Below are positions 8,701-17,499 of a stretch of DNA of 23,005 nt, piece after piece. The notes below the pieces were generated by a model, which did no database searches, was not told the origin of the DNA, and saw nothing but the letters and a program-made list of their open reading frames with translations. The translations under genes and the position numbers were made by a program. The stretch is from a virus, in the IMG/VR virus record IMGVR_UViG_3300021961_000670, positions 1 to 23,005 of that record, one strand, 5' to 3'. Each line of letters starts with the position of its first letter. Positions within the stretch are counted from its first letter, which is position 1.

Positions 8701-10502
8701 ACCAAAGAACGGCAAAACAGACACCCGAAATAAAAGATGAGAAAGAAACAAAAGGTGATGTAATTCCAAAAAGTAGATTAGAACCAGACGGTAAAGAAAC
8801 AATACCAAGTGGGTACAAAAAACCTACTATTGATGTGATGAAAAGAATTATCATGAAGACGTTGTCCGAATGTTACTATTTCAAAACAGTGGAGGAAAAT
8901 ACCCCGTTAGTATTTAAATCATTAGTTGAAAAATTAAAATATTTTCACCCCGGTTTCCACTCAACAACACCTGAAGGATTAAACGCACGTTTAACTTTCT
9001 TAAATCAATGTGTAAGACCTGGTGACACTATACCTATTAAAGGTTTATCAGACGATAGTGATTTAAATGCTAGAAATACTACATTTGGACCACCACCTGT
9101 TTGTGTATTAAGAGTAGGTGATTTTTATCATTCTAAAATTATTATTAGAGATGTTAATATTACATTCGAAGATTCAACATGGGATTTAAACCCCGAAGGA
9201 ATTGGAGTACAACCGATGATTGCCAATGTTTCCTTACAAGTAAACTTTATAGGTGGACAAGGATTAAAAGAACCAATATCAAGATTACAAAATGCGTTAT
9301 CTTCTAATTTCTATGCGAATACCGAGATGTACGATGAAAGATCAGAATCGACAAATGAAAAAATTAATGGACAAGACGCAAAAACGTTCACCAAGGAATT
9401 TTTAACTGAACTTTACGAAAAATCAAAAACAACAAATAATAAAGCGGACGATATAAACGGAAAAGGAATACAAGAAGGAAAATATATTGGTGAATATGTT
9501 AAAACTGATAGTACTAATACTATTGAATATAAAACACTTATCACTAAGATTTTTGATAAGGTAAAAGATTATTTTGAAACCTATCAAAAAACTTATAATA
9601 TCATTGTTAAAGAGTATGGTACTAAAATTGCGAGTTTATATTTCTCACCAACGTATAGAAGTATTAAAGATTTAACTGTACAAACAAGTGAATCGGGTAC
9701 CGAAGATGTGGAATTATTAGGTGTTTATCCATCGGGAAAAGAAATGCCAGTTTTAATGAGAGGATTCAAAGCTGCGTTAGACGCAAAAGTAGAAACCGTA
9801 GATTTTGTTAGTATATTAAATTTTGATAGAATATTACCGAACTCAATTGAAGCAAACGCCAATAAATTATTAAAAAAGAAATTTAAAGATGTTTTATTAT
9901 CAGGTGATAATTCATTGGTTGGTAAGATGTTAAATAACTCAGCAATCAAAACACTTGAAGATGCTAGAAATGAAATTATTACTTTGATTGATAAGGCAAA
10001 CTATATTGTAAAATATAAAGAGGATGGTACGATTAGTGGTAGTACAGCGTCTAGTGTTTTATTTGAGTTACCTGGTATAACTGATTTTTATAGTAAGTAT
10101 TCTGATGTAATATCATATATTAAAAAACATCATAAAGATTTTACTGAAGATTTAGACATGTCAATTAATTTCAATAGCACATCGATTAGTGATAGTGATT
10201 TTGAAGAAGTTTTAAGTATTTTGATGAAAGACCCAATATTGATTGGTGATGTTATAGATGTGTTCGGATCAGAGGTTGATACATCAAAAATGGAATCTAA
10301 ACTTAAGAAGTTCGCGACTCAACCAGAAGAAAAGAAATTTAAATCACATAAAGACCCAAAACCAAAAACTTCATTAGAAGAGGTTATTTATGACGTACAA
10401 ACCACCGACACAATTACTGAAGCAGAAAAGAAGAGTGAGTTAGAAAAAATATTTAAAAATAAAAATAAAGTAGGTTCTACATTAAATTATTATAAACCAT
10501 GA
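5730..10502 (+). CDS. Giant baseplate / tail-tube-initiator-like protein (1590 aa)
   Basis: A very large protein in the baseplate cluster, whose exact identity I do not recognise. Two regions look like tail-tube-fold baseplate proteins of the gp48/gp54 type. The first, about residues 590-655, has FPPYDLKVSEQ, then SNTFLGRPEPIYTYQNTER and a following long strand. The second, about residues 1085-1190, has FGPPPVCVLRVGDFYHSKI, a 'DVNITFED' strand, then VQPMIANVSLQVNFIGGQ. Between and around them are long Lys/Asp/Asn-rich stretches (about 770-870 and 1230-1590) that look helical or flexible. No signal peptide, transmembrane helix or enzyme motif is seen. The stop codon overlaps the next ATG (ATGA), so translation is probably coupled to the gp53-like gene. 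The likely role is at the tube-baseplate junction, inside the virion. The structural role is fairly safe; the fused tube-initiator idea is inference. Confidence 0.6.
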   Translation: MPSFLNFDSTKSERDKLLAKNLKNPSQGPQLFNASNYSISSQNEYSVRDLPPVDSNRPNDLSQPSNLNIYKPENFSIFETLDTLVRRENLELYPYFNTNLNHTFVSLFTNNNNVGESELVKFASNYMRSSDGPILSRIRQNLITVTDGRMRISEALSGDISTISDIVTGKQPFILPNYKITVAKTLPGKTIDFMQTLAGVTFPFSEIPGNYLSDPENPTPNPRPQAKTEIGKLWQDVTGALGSLLGIQRRPKLSRKPSDLLIEYMGEGQKQTLYRNLSYSKYAPDYTTSARSQNSSKIFQFADNFAEGVKNVLGLEAPNGVAYIGDDRGEDVQFAMSDFNGRPVRSSYYLSLMFDPVAAQLFHRDTNINEGGPISGNLTWISTNSQNKLGLENMEYGEESSNLENSLSTKYGFRENSILGETQRILNSLPSDGSGLSHVANVIDQTSRAFKDGDILMSRGSAVKYVDKTTGEESGAEFCRVWTKDRPYFNYSDTMKRTANIRKYDDSVMGGSSRPWNINIGPMSNGNKSFEGSTNIFDKYKYGQDFNGKSFYAKKYMFSIENLAWRTSTKPGFTVLDLPYCERGPNGGRVMWFPPYDLKVSEQNSAKWESNTFLGRPEPIYTYQNTERSGQVSFKVVVDHPSVLNLLVREHFKDKSDKEADEYINAFFAGCVDVDFYDLIKRYTTLDAEDINLVIAFLNGGKNPDEIQKFKSVFTPPSISSSYTPPIDPKAETIKLDINLKFLNDTPEITLKKDFISNRAYKNVYDDVINSSGRTVNELTSELNKLLDPSNTTYNKTKYDKDRKLLYNAPKPTGDITENVNKKVTELTTIISNAATGYTEFNTKLETLKKDIKENACGDVTINILSSCSAAADNKYNFKLSIRRSHSIIQDILSKVSNDGAKYDSRDWWSFNELPTDSSKEKYEIKKEFSYKDDLGFEREGKLTIVSKNAGEEVINENNQNCHKEEFVSEKLRRHSPVAFGCRQSYVRMEYQRTAKQTPEIKDEKETKGDVIPKSRLEPDGKETIPSGYKKPTIDVMKRIIMKTLSECYYFKTVEENTPLVFKSLVEKLKYFHPGFHSTTPEGLNARLTFLNQCVRPGDTIPIKGLSDDSDLNARNTTFGPPPVCVLRVGDFYHSKIIIRDVNITFEDSTWDLNPEGIGVQPMIANVSLQVNFIGGQGLKEPISRLQNALSSNFYANTEMYDERSESTNEKINGQDAKTFTKEFLTELYEKSKTTNNKADDINGKGIQEGKYIGEYVKTDSTNTIEYKTLITKIFDKVKDYFETYQKTYNIIVKEYGTKIASLYFSPTYRSIKDLTVQTSESGTEDVELLGVYPSGKEMPVLMRGFKAALDAKVETVDFVSILNFDRILPNSIEANANKLLKKKFKDVLLSGDNSLVGKMLNNSAIKTLEDARNEIITLIDKANYIVKYKEDGTISGSTASSVLFELPGITDFYSKYSDVISYIKKHHKDFTEDLDMSINFNSTSISDSDFEEVLSILMKDPILIGDVIDVFGSEVDTSKMESKLKKFATQPEEKKFKSHKDPKPKTSLEEVIYDVQTTDTITEAEKKSELEKIFKNKNKVGSTLNYYKP

Positions 10503-10822
10503 GTAGGGAATATTTCGACAGGTACCAATTTTTTATAGAAGAGGGGAATTTTAAAATTGTTCCGGGTATTGAAATGCCTATTAAAGGAACCGACAAGTAT
10601 CTTAACTATAAAAAAGGTAAGACAAGATTGGACAAAGTTTCCCAAGATTTCTATGGTACACCTGTTTTCGGTTGGTTGATTTTACAGGCGAACCCACAAG
10701 TCGGTAGTATTGAGTTTGAGATTCCTGATAATACTATATTAAGAGTCCCATTTCCCCTAACAAGCTCTTTACAAGATTATAAAAGAGGTGTAGAATTGTA
10801 TAACTTATATTATGGGGAGTAA
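10499..10822 (+). CDS. gp53-like baseplate wedge protein with LysM-like fold
   Basis: A 107-aa protein with a LysM-like core at about residues 38-86: YKKGKTRLDKVSQDFYGTP, then FGWLILQANP, and a closing IPDNTILRVPFP. This 'regular start, Y-G-x, W.il..aN, ip.g..l.iP' layout is shared by T4 gp53 and by small LysM proteins in other contractile tails, where it bridges baseplate wedge and hub. T4 gp53 is 196 aa, so this is a short version. Its ATG overlaps the previous stop (ATGA), and its last 11 nt overlap the start of the next gene, so the three genes are translationally coupled and the products probably assemble together. A peptidoglycan-binding role cannot be excluded but fits the context less well. 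Confidence 0.75.
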   Translation: MSREYFDRYQFFIEEGNFKIVPGIEMPIKGTDKYLNYKKGKTRLDKVSQDFYGTPVFGWLILQANPQVGSIEFEIPDNTILRVPFPLTSSLQDYKRGVELYNLYYGE

Positions 10823-13800
10823 CAGAGAAAAAAAAACTGAGGATATATTAGTTAAGGTCGACCAGAATAATCTGATGTATATCGACCCTAATAGTGTTAT
10901 TAGTAAAAATGGTGAAGTCGCTCCGAGAGGAATCGACCAAGAAAATTTAGTAATGTATGTTAACCTTGAGGCTGATTTAATACCAAGGTCAACATTGTTA
11001 TCAACAAACGACCAAAATACGATGACTGAAATTGTTAAGGGAACTTTAAATTTCATGTCAAACAATGGAAAAGATTTTGATTCAACATGGACTAATGCTT
11101 ATAATGGTACAGATAGTCCAAATCCAAATAGTGAAAAAGGAGTTTTCAATGTTAAAAACACTAACTATGACGCATCTGCTCAATCATTTGGTATTGATAG
11201 TATTAGTATAACCGTTAAGGGAGCAAACTTTGTTCCTCAAGTTCAAATCAACTTTGTGGATGTAAGAGGTAAGACATTATTTGAGTCACCTGAAAATTCA
11301 CCATACAAAGCATTCTTTCATATACCGTGGCCGATATTTTATTTAACAGTTAAAGGTTATTATGGTAAGGCCATAAAATATCGATTACACTTAGTTAAAT
11401 TCAGTAGTAAATTCAATTCAAGTAACGGAAACTTTGAAGTAACAACTTCATTTGTCGGTTCAACGTATGCCTACATGAGTGATATACCACTTAAAGCGGC
11501 GTTATACGCACCTTTCATGTATGGTATTGAAACTGTGGACACACCACAATTTAATGAGGGAACTAAAAACTATATTCAAAAAGTTTCAAAATCATCAAGA
11601 GGTTATGCTTTATTGAATTCAGTTTATTCAGAATATAAAAGAAAAAATTTAATACCAAAGGATTTTCCAACTAAGACTTTAAAGGAAGTAGGTATCATAG
11701 CAAAATCATTAGATAAACTTTTAGAAAAAGAAATATTTGATGAGGTTGTGGATATGAAACTATTTGCGGCATTAAAGGAATTTGGAGATAGAATTACATC
11801 GTTTGAAAATGATATTAAGTCTTGGGCAAAAAGAAATTTAAGTCAAACATCCGTTCCTAAAAATGATGTTCTTTATTTTGAATTGTCTTCGGTAAATAAA
11901 TCAGAAATGATAAATGTTACCGGAAGTACGTCGACAACTACATTAGAAAAATTAATCGATAATAATAAAATTAAAGTTAAAGAGAGTCAGTTATTAACCT
12001 TAAACGTTACAAATAAAACAGGAACAAAGTTTAACTCACAAACCATTCTTTCAAAAAACGTTGGTTCTGTTGGTGATTATTATATAATCGAAGGTTCTAA
12101 GGTGTTAGTGGCGATTAATAAATTATTTGATGACATTGGTGGTATACGAACAACGTTCAATCAACAAAAACAGAAACTACAGGATTTTGTTGAACAGAAA
12201 ATGAACACCATTGTTAAACGTAACGGTCCTGGTACTTTAGGGTTTGAACCAACAGTAAGAAACGTATTTGCGATTATATTAGCAAACGCAGAAGTATACA
12301 TTAGATTAATGAAGGATGTCCATAGACGCGCAATCGATGTTGGACAAAATAGAAAAGATAAAATACAAAATTTTAGTAAAGAAAGTAAAGGAGATTCAAT
12401 ATATCCGTGGCCTGAAATAAAAAAGAATTTTTCAGGTGGAAAACAAAATATCATTGCTTATCCTGGTGATAAGGAGTTAGTATCAAAACTTCAATCTAAT
12501 GACCCTGTTCTTTGGCCTGAGGTTGAATTTATTGAAAACTATATAGGAATTACAACTAATAGATATGATCCGTTAGGTGATAAAGAACAAGGTGCCAATA
12601 ACATCACGTATATTTTTGAAGGTAGTGATTTTGATGAAACAAAAATAAAACCAATCAGTACGTTGTTTACTGTTAATGATTCATTTCCTTACACTGACAA
12701 GACCCACCCCGCGTTACTCTATGAAATATGGGAAAGGTCAAAATACATGACATTACTTGATTCGTTCAACACTTCTACAATACAACAATTAGCTGAAAAA
12801 GAATTTAGTAACATTAGAGAATGTATCCAAGACGATGACGATTTGTTAGGTGTGCTTTATAATAACGTTAAATCTGATAAAGATTTGGAAATGTTATTAC
12901 CGGGAGTTTCAGTTTTTGATAGATACCCTTATAAAAAAGATAATATCCCAACAACACCATCAATTGTTGACGTATTCGAAGTTCCGTTTTCAATAAAACA
13001 ATATACAAACTTAAATAAGTCAATAACGGTTGCCGACGAATATTCAGGATTAACTGAAAATTTAATATCGTTTATTGGACCTGAGTATAGAAAAAATATA
13101 TACCCATTTAATACACCTACGTATTTGTCATATATAGGTAAATCAAGTTTTGATGTTGAAGAATTAAAACCAAACGGTACGTTAAGTGTAAATTTAAGTG
13201 AAGGTTTTATTTGTTCACCAATAGATGGAAAATCATGGGTTAAGAGTACCTATGTTGATAATTTATTTGCTCAATATTTTAAAATATCAAATAAAAAAAC
13301 AGAAACATCAACAAGTATATTAAACACACCATATTTCCACAAACAACTACATAGTGATTTTATCAAAAGTAGTCCATATGGTAAATTCGCGTCTTCGGCT
13401 TATCTACTTTTAAATTCGTTACCGTTTAAAGATTTGAATGATGAAATTGAATTTAATGGTAAGAAGACAAGAATGTCTACTATGTTTAGAGAAGTTGGTG
13501 CAACACATTTTATACCATACTATCAAATATTAAGATGGGGTTCAATATATCATAGGTATAAAACCTACATTAATGTTGAAAATATTGGTTATAATGATAT
13601 TCTAACAGGTGTCACCACACCAATCGACACACAGTTATTTTTCGGTGTTAGTGGAGAAACCCCAACCCCTATAACTGCGTTTACATATACCGACGAATCA
13701 ACATCCATACCAATTTTCTACAATGATAGTGTGGGAGTTCATCCTTATTATGACGCGGTATATCACCAAATTGTAAAAGGAACCAATCATTACGTTGTTA

Positions 13801-16610
13801 GTGGAGGTACAACTGCGTATCAAAACAGTATTAACGATAAGGTACTTAGAATAAGTAAAAGAAATATTTTTAATAAAACAAAATTCATTACTCAGTTTGT
13901 CGACAACTCACAATTTGATGGAAATGATACTGATTTAACATATACAATTTTACCATGCGATGGTGCCAATTTATATAGTGGTAAAAAAGTTGAAACCTTT
14001 AATACTGAAACCGCTAGAGTTTTAGGAACAGAAATAGGTTCATTAGACATTTCAGGAAACAATTTTGCGATTGAGGAACAATTAAACTTCAGAGTTATTT
14101 GGTCCGACGACACCATTAATAATGATTATAGTGGAGTAACGTTACCGTCGTATAATGAATACTTTACAACTACGGGAAATACATACGAAAACAAAACATA
14201 TAAAAAAGTCTTAGATTTAATAGCCACTTTTAGTCCGACTATCTTAGAAGAATTTGAGAATATATTTTTAAACTTCGCAAGTGAAAGACTTGTTGAGGAA
14301 TTACCGTACAAAACATTTGACAAAGTAAAATATTATAAATTCCAAGATTTATTGGAGGGTATTTTAACTGTAGAAAAAACTGCGGGAGACGATTCTCTAC
14401 CATTTACTGAGGTTGCTAAAAGTATTAAAGAAAAACAAGTTGAAAAGTTAAAACAAGTTACAAAAGACTTATTAATGAATGATTCATTAATAAAAGTGAC
14501 ATTAGGTAATCCAAAAGAAATTAATCCTCATGTTTTAGATGGTTTCTGTGGAATTAGTTCAGGTAACACATTTAGTCATAATCGATACTACGTAAATCAA
14601 TCAACAGGAAATGATGGTGATATTAATAGAGATTATTTAGAACTTTATTTAGGTCCAAATAGATTAACAACAAAAGAAACTTCATTAGGACTTTCATACT
14701 ATGAACAATTCTTTATTGTTAACGATGTTGAATTTAACAAAGATAATATATTACAATTTAGACCAATCATCCAATTATATGCGGGGTGGGCTAATAGCGG
14801 TTATACTACAAATACCGGATTCACACCAACATCAAATAGTTTTAAATCACATTTAACAAGTTCAATTTTCGATGGTGAAAATGGTTCTAAAAAAAGACAA
14901 ACGGAGTTTTTACAAAAATTAATTCCATTGTTTACATTACTAAGAACCAAAGAAAGAACAGGTGGTATAAAGTTAGATAATGGATATAATAACGAAACAT
15001 TAAAACTTGAGATATACAATCACTTCAAATCGTTTAACGATAAATGGGTTGCAGGTAATTCAATAGGTCAACGTACATTATTAGAAGAATTTTTATTCTT
15101 AGATAAAGCCAATAGAGATATTGGTGATAAGGTTTTCTTAAACTTAGATAAACTTGTTGATTTAACAGACGAGAAAAACGCAAAACAAAATCTTTACGGA
15201 GCATTAGGTTCTCTAATTGCGGGTACAGGTTTTGATATGAGAGCATTACCAGCGTACGTTAATTTCTATGGAACCAACTTCTCAAACAAAACCAAAATAA
15301 CACCATCTAAAACTGTTGCTAAAAATTTATTCGGAACATTCTTAGAAGTTGATTATCAAGAATCCGCACCTAAGATTGTTGTACAATATGTGGACGGACC
15401 TGTTTCAAAACGACCATCCGACATGGGAGAAAAATACAAGTTCCAAGATGATAGTTTTAATATTGGTAACGTAAATAATAACTCATTGATTATCACCACA
15501 CCTGATGTGTTTAATACTGAAAACTTGGCGAAGTCAAATAAAGTAGTTGCGTTTGAGGTAAGTGTTGGTGACCAACATCAAAGTATATTCAAAGGTATTC
15601 AATTAGACCAAGCTACACTTAAAAATACATCGGAATCATTTGTGGTTTTAGAAAACTTGGCAAGATCTGAATCAGGAGCGGGTACGTATAATGTGGATAT
15701 TGGTTTATTCGATTACTATAGACAAGCGTCATATAGTTGCGAAGTCACATGTATGGGTAACGTAATGATTCAACCAACAATGTTCTTCTACTTAAAAAAC
15801 ATACCAATGTTCAGAGGTTCATATTGGATAACTGAGGTGAGTCACCAAATTAGAGGAACAGGTATTGAAACAACATTCAAAGGAACAAGACTACCTTCAA
15901 TATCATTACCAGACCCTAAGGATTCATTTGTATCTAGTTACCGTACATTGTTCGATAAGATAATGAACAAAGCAACGGCTAAGATTAATGAGTTAAACAA
16001 TACCACTAAAACAAGTGAAATTGTTGTAACTCCACAGGGAAGTTTTCTTATTGACAAAGGTGAAAAACAAATTAACGGTGAAGAAATCGTTAAGGAGGCG
16101 AATGTTGATAAATTCGGTATTCCTTATAATGGTGCCGAAAATGAAAAATATATCCAAAAGGTTAAATTTAGAGATAAGGAATGGTATAGAGCGGTTGCCG
16201 TTGAGATGGGAACTGAAAAATACCCAATCCCCGATGATACGACAATGTCGATTATTAACTTAGAAGGTAATTTAAAACATATTAAGTGGTCAGGTATCAA
16301 AGGTAATGGTCAAAAGTATTATTCGACTAAGTTTATACCTGTTTCAACAAACGCAAAATACCTACTTTCAAATAAAGTTAAGACGGTATTTTTAAACCCA
16401 GATAAACCTGATAAGGAAATAACATTAGAACATAACATAAACCAAGTATTAGATAACGACGCGGTTAAATATGATCAATCAACCTTCCAAGGACCAATTA
16501 ATATTGGGCCAAATGTTCAAGGATATGGTATTGGTTTATCAAAGAAATTGATGGACGAATTGAATGTTTATCCAGGTGGAGTCCTTTATTTCAAAATAAA
16601 AGAGAAATAA
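10812..16610 (+). CDS. Giant baseplate hub protein, gp27-like C-terminal region (1932 aa)
   Basis: The largest gene in the window. Residues about 165-225 (FHIPWPIFYLTVKGYYGKAI, then LVKFSSKFNSSNGNFEVTT and FVGSTYAYMSDIPLKAALYA) form a conserved-looking beta domain. Residues about 478-507 (FEPTVRNVFAIILANAEVYI, then KDVHRRA) form a helical block that I associate with large structural proteins of marine phages. Residues about 1636-1692 (YRQASYSCEVTCMGNVMIQP, then IPMFRGSYWITEVSHQI and ETTFKGTRLP) resemble the tube-like D domain of gp27 / VgrG / P2 gpD hubs. The last 170 residues form a separate domain ending in GYGIGLSKKLMDELNVYPGG, possibly a small beta barrel. T4 gp27 is only 391 aa, so this protein is about five times longer, perhaps absorbing wedge functions. 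Its start (ATGGGG) lies inside the 3' end of the gp53-like gene. No lysozyme motif was noticed. Confidence 0.62.
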   Translation: MGSNREKKTEDILVKVDQNNLMYIDPNSVISKNGEVAPRGIDQENLVMYVNLEADLIPRSTLLSTNDQNTMTEIVKGTLNFMSNNGKDFDSTWTNAYNGTDSPNPNSEKGVFNVKNTNYDASAQSFGIDSISITVKGANFVPQVQINFVDVRGKTLFESPENSPYKAFFHIPWPIFYLTVKGYYGKAIKYRLHLVKFSSKFNSSNGNFEVTTSFVGSTYAYMSDIPLKAALYAPFMYGIETVDTPQFNEGTKNYIQKVSKSSRGYALLNSVYSEYKRKNLIPKDFPTKTLKEVGIIAKSLDKLLEKEIFDEVVDMKLFAALKEFGDRITSFENDIKSWAKRNLSQTSVPKNDVLYFELSSVNKSEMINVTGSTSTTTLEKLIDNNKIKVKESQLLTLNVTNKTGTKFNSQTILSKNVGSVGDYYIIEGSKVLVAINKLFDDIGGIRTTFNQQKQKLQDFVEQKMNTIVKRNGPGTLGFEPTVRNVFAIILANAEVYIRLMKDVHRRAIDVGQNRKDKIQNFSKESKGDSIYPWPEIKKNFSGGKQNIIAYPGDKELVSKLQSNDPVLWPEVEFIENYIGITTNRYDPLGDKEQGANNITYIFEGSDFDETKIKPISTLFTVNDSFPYTDKTHPALLYEIWERSKYMTLLDSFNTSTIQQLAEKEFSNIRECIQDDDDLLGVLYNNVKSDKDLEMLLPGVSVFDRYPYKKDNIPTTPSIVDVFEVPFSIKQYTNLNKSITVADEYSGLTENLISFIGPEYRKNIYPFNTPTYLSYIGKSSFDVEELKPNGTLSVNLSEGFICSPIDGKSWVKSTYVDNLFAQYFKISNKKTETSTSILNTPYFHKQLHSDFIKSSPYGKFASSAYLLLNSLPFKDLNDEIEFNGKKTRMSTMFREVGATHFIPYYQILRWGSIYHRYKTYINVENIGYNDILTGVTTPIDTQLFFGVSGETPTPITAFTYTDESTSIPIFYNDSVGVHPYYDAVYHQIVKGTNHYVVSGGTTAYQNSINDKVLRISKRNIFNKTKFITQFVDNSQFDGNDTDLTYTILPCDGANLYSGKKVETFNTETARVLGTEIGSLDISGNNFAIEEQLNFRVIWSDDTINNDYSGVTLPSYNEYFTTTGNTYENKTYKKVLDLIATFSPTILEEFENIFLNFASERLVEELPYKTFDKVKYYKFQDLLEGILTVEKTAGDDSLPFTEVAKSIKEKQVEKLKQVTKDLLMNDSLIKVTLGNPKEINPHVLDGFCGISSGNTFSHNRYYVNQSTGNDGDINRDYLELYLGPNRLTTKETSLGLSYYEQFFIVNDVEFNKDNILQFRPIIQLYAGWANSGYTTNTGFTPTSNSFKSHLTSSIFDGENGSKKRQTEFLQKLIPLFTLLRTKERTGGIKLDNGYNNETLKLEIYNHFKSFNDKWVAGNSIGQRTLLEEFLFLDKANRDIGDKVFLNLDKLVDLTDEKNAKQNLYGALGSLIAGTGFDMRALPAYVNFYGTNFSNKTKITPSKTVAKNLFGTFLEVDYQESAPKIVVQYVDGPVSKRPSDMGEKYKFQDDSFNIGNVNNNSLIITTPDVFNTENLAKSNKVVAFEVSVGDQHQSIFKGIQLDQATLKNTSESFVVLENLARSESGAGTYNVDIGLFDYYRQASYSCEVTCMGNVMIQPTMFFYLKNIPMFRGSYWITEVSHQIRGTGIETTFKGTRLPSISLPDPKDSFVSSYRTLFDKIMNKATAKINELNNTTKTSEIVVTPQGSFLIDKGEKQINGEEIVKEANVDKFGIPYNGAENEKYIQKVKFRDKEWYRAVAVEMGTEKYPIPDDTTMSIINLEGNLKHIKWSGIKGNGQKYYSTKFIPVSTNAKYLLSNKVKTVFLNPDKPDKEITLEHNINQVLDNDAVKYDQSTFQGPINIGPNVQGYGIGLSKKLMDELNVYPGGVLYFKIKEK

Positions 16611-16624
16611 TAACAATATTGGGA

Positions 16625-16632
16625 TATTTATA
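16625..16632 (+). promoter_or_regulatory. TATTTATA element before small accessory gene cluster
   Basis: The fourth TATTTATA copy lies in the 39-nt gap after the giant hub gene, 17 nt before the ATG at 16650. It would be a suitable start point for the cluster of four small genes that ends at the terminator near 18650. Confidence 0.45.
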
Positions 16633-16649
16633 CTTATAACATTAATATT

Positions 16650-16853
16650 ATGGAGAACAATAAAATAAACAACAGTATTAATCAGTTCTTGAATCCAAAA
16701 CAAGTTAGAAACGTATCTAATGATGGAATGGAAAGAGAAGAATGTGATATGGTAACAGGAGAATGTTACGTGATTAGATCAAAAGACGGGATTGTTGAAA
16801 GAATAAATAAAAAATACATTACCGAAGACGGTAGACAATTATTACAAGACTAA
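16650..16853 (+). CDS. Small conserved-looking phage protein (67 aa)
   Basis: I do not recognise this protein. It is 67 aa, charged, without signal peptide or membrane segment. Two cysteines (32 and 39) sit in ECDMVTGEC, which could form a disulfide or half of a metal site. The second half (YVIRSKDGIVERINKKYITEDGRQLL) reads like a compact beta-beta-helix domain. It starts 39 nt after the giant hub gene, with a TATTTATA element in the gap, and ends 4 nt before the next start, so it is most likely co-transcribed with the following coiled-coil gene. Coding-like composition and tight packing support it as real. Confidence 0.72.
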   Translation: MENNKINNSINQFLNPKQVRNVSNDGMEREECDMVTGECYVIRSKDGIVERINKKYITEDGRQLLQD

Positions 16854-16857
16854 AGCT

Positions 16858-17499
16858 ATGTTAGAACAAAAATTACTAGAAGAACTTAATCGTCACAAAG
16901 CAATTAACAAATATGCTAAGAAAATGATTATGGAACAGGACGCACCTCCAGCACCACCGACAGATGATGCGATGCCTCCTGTAGATGACGCGGCATTACC
17001 ACCAGCCCCACCGGCTGATGACGTAGCATTACCACCAACACCACCAACAGATGATTTAGGTGGAGACATGGGAGGTACTGAAGAGATTGATATTACTGAT
17101 TTAGTTAATATGACTAAGAGTATCAAAAAAGACATCGAAGATAATAAGAATGACCAAAGCAATGTAGTTGGTCAAATGGATTCAGTTTTCTCTAAATTAG
17201 GGGAATTGGAACAGAAGTTATCTAGCATGGATTCAGTAATTGCTAAAATCGAGGAGTTAGGTACTAAGATTGAAAACATTAAAGAACCAACAGCACAAGA
17301 AAGACTTGAAATGCGTTCTTTAGATTCGTATCCATTTAATCAAAACCCACAACAATTTTTCGCGGCAAAACAAGGTGAAATGAGACAGAGTGGTAAAAAT
17401 GAATATGTTTTAACAAAACAAGACGTACAAGACTATTCGAACGATACAATAAAATCATCATTTAATCCAGAAAATCAAGAAGATGAATTTAGCTACTAA
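16858..17499 (+). CDS. Pro/Asp-repeat coiled-coil protein, probable virion component (213 aa)
   Basis: The product has three visible parts. A short N-terminal helix (1-26) is followed by a degenerate repeat of the form PPAPPxDDxxx at about 30-67, which should be an extended acidic linker. Residues about 84-142 form a coiled coil with regular hydrophobic spacing (VFSKLGELEQKLSSMDSVIA, IEELGTKIENI). The C-terminal part holds EMRSLDSYPFNQNPQQFF and an acidic tail. I recall similar Pro-linker/coiled-coil proteins with an 'RSLDSYPFN' motif in other large marine T4-like phages, without known function. The last 17 nt overlap the start of the Dps-like gene. A scaffold or virion accessory role is plausible but not shown. 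Confidence 0.7.
   Translation: MLEQKLLEELNRHKAINKYAKKMIMEQDAPPAPPTDDAMPPVDDAALPPAPPADDVALPPTPPTDDLGGDMGGTEEIDITDLVNMTKSIKKDIEDNKNDQSNVVGQMDSVFSKLGELEQKLSSMDSVIAKIEELGTKIENIKEPTAQERLEMRSLDSYPFNQNPQQFFAAKQGEMRQSGKNEYVLTKQDVQDYSNDTIKSSFNPENQEDEFSY

Noticed and set aside
12161-12454. Antisense 97-aa ORF, and all other antisense ORFs of 65-130 aa
   Set aside because: All lie opposite strong coding genes and have Ser/Leu/Phe-rich shadow compositions typical of AT-rich antisense frames.
15034-15246. Antisense 70-aa ORF in the giant hub gene
   Set aside because: Fully inside the hub coding region, with no leader or known motif.
2233-16632. Reading TATTTATA as T4 late promoters on the minus strand (TATAAATA)
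   Set aside because: No minus-strand genes are supported in the window, so antisense late promoters before four + strand genes would make little sense; kept instead as a + strand motif.
16893-17162. Antisense Gly/Val/Ser-rich ORF
   Set aside because: The mirror reading of the PPAPP-DD repeat on the coding strand; no independent signals.
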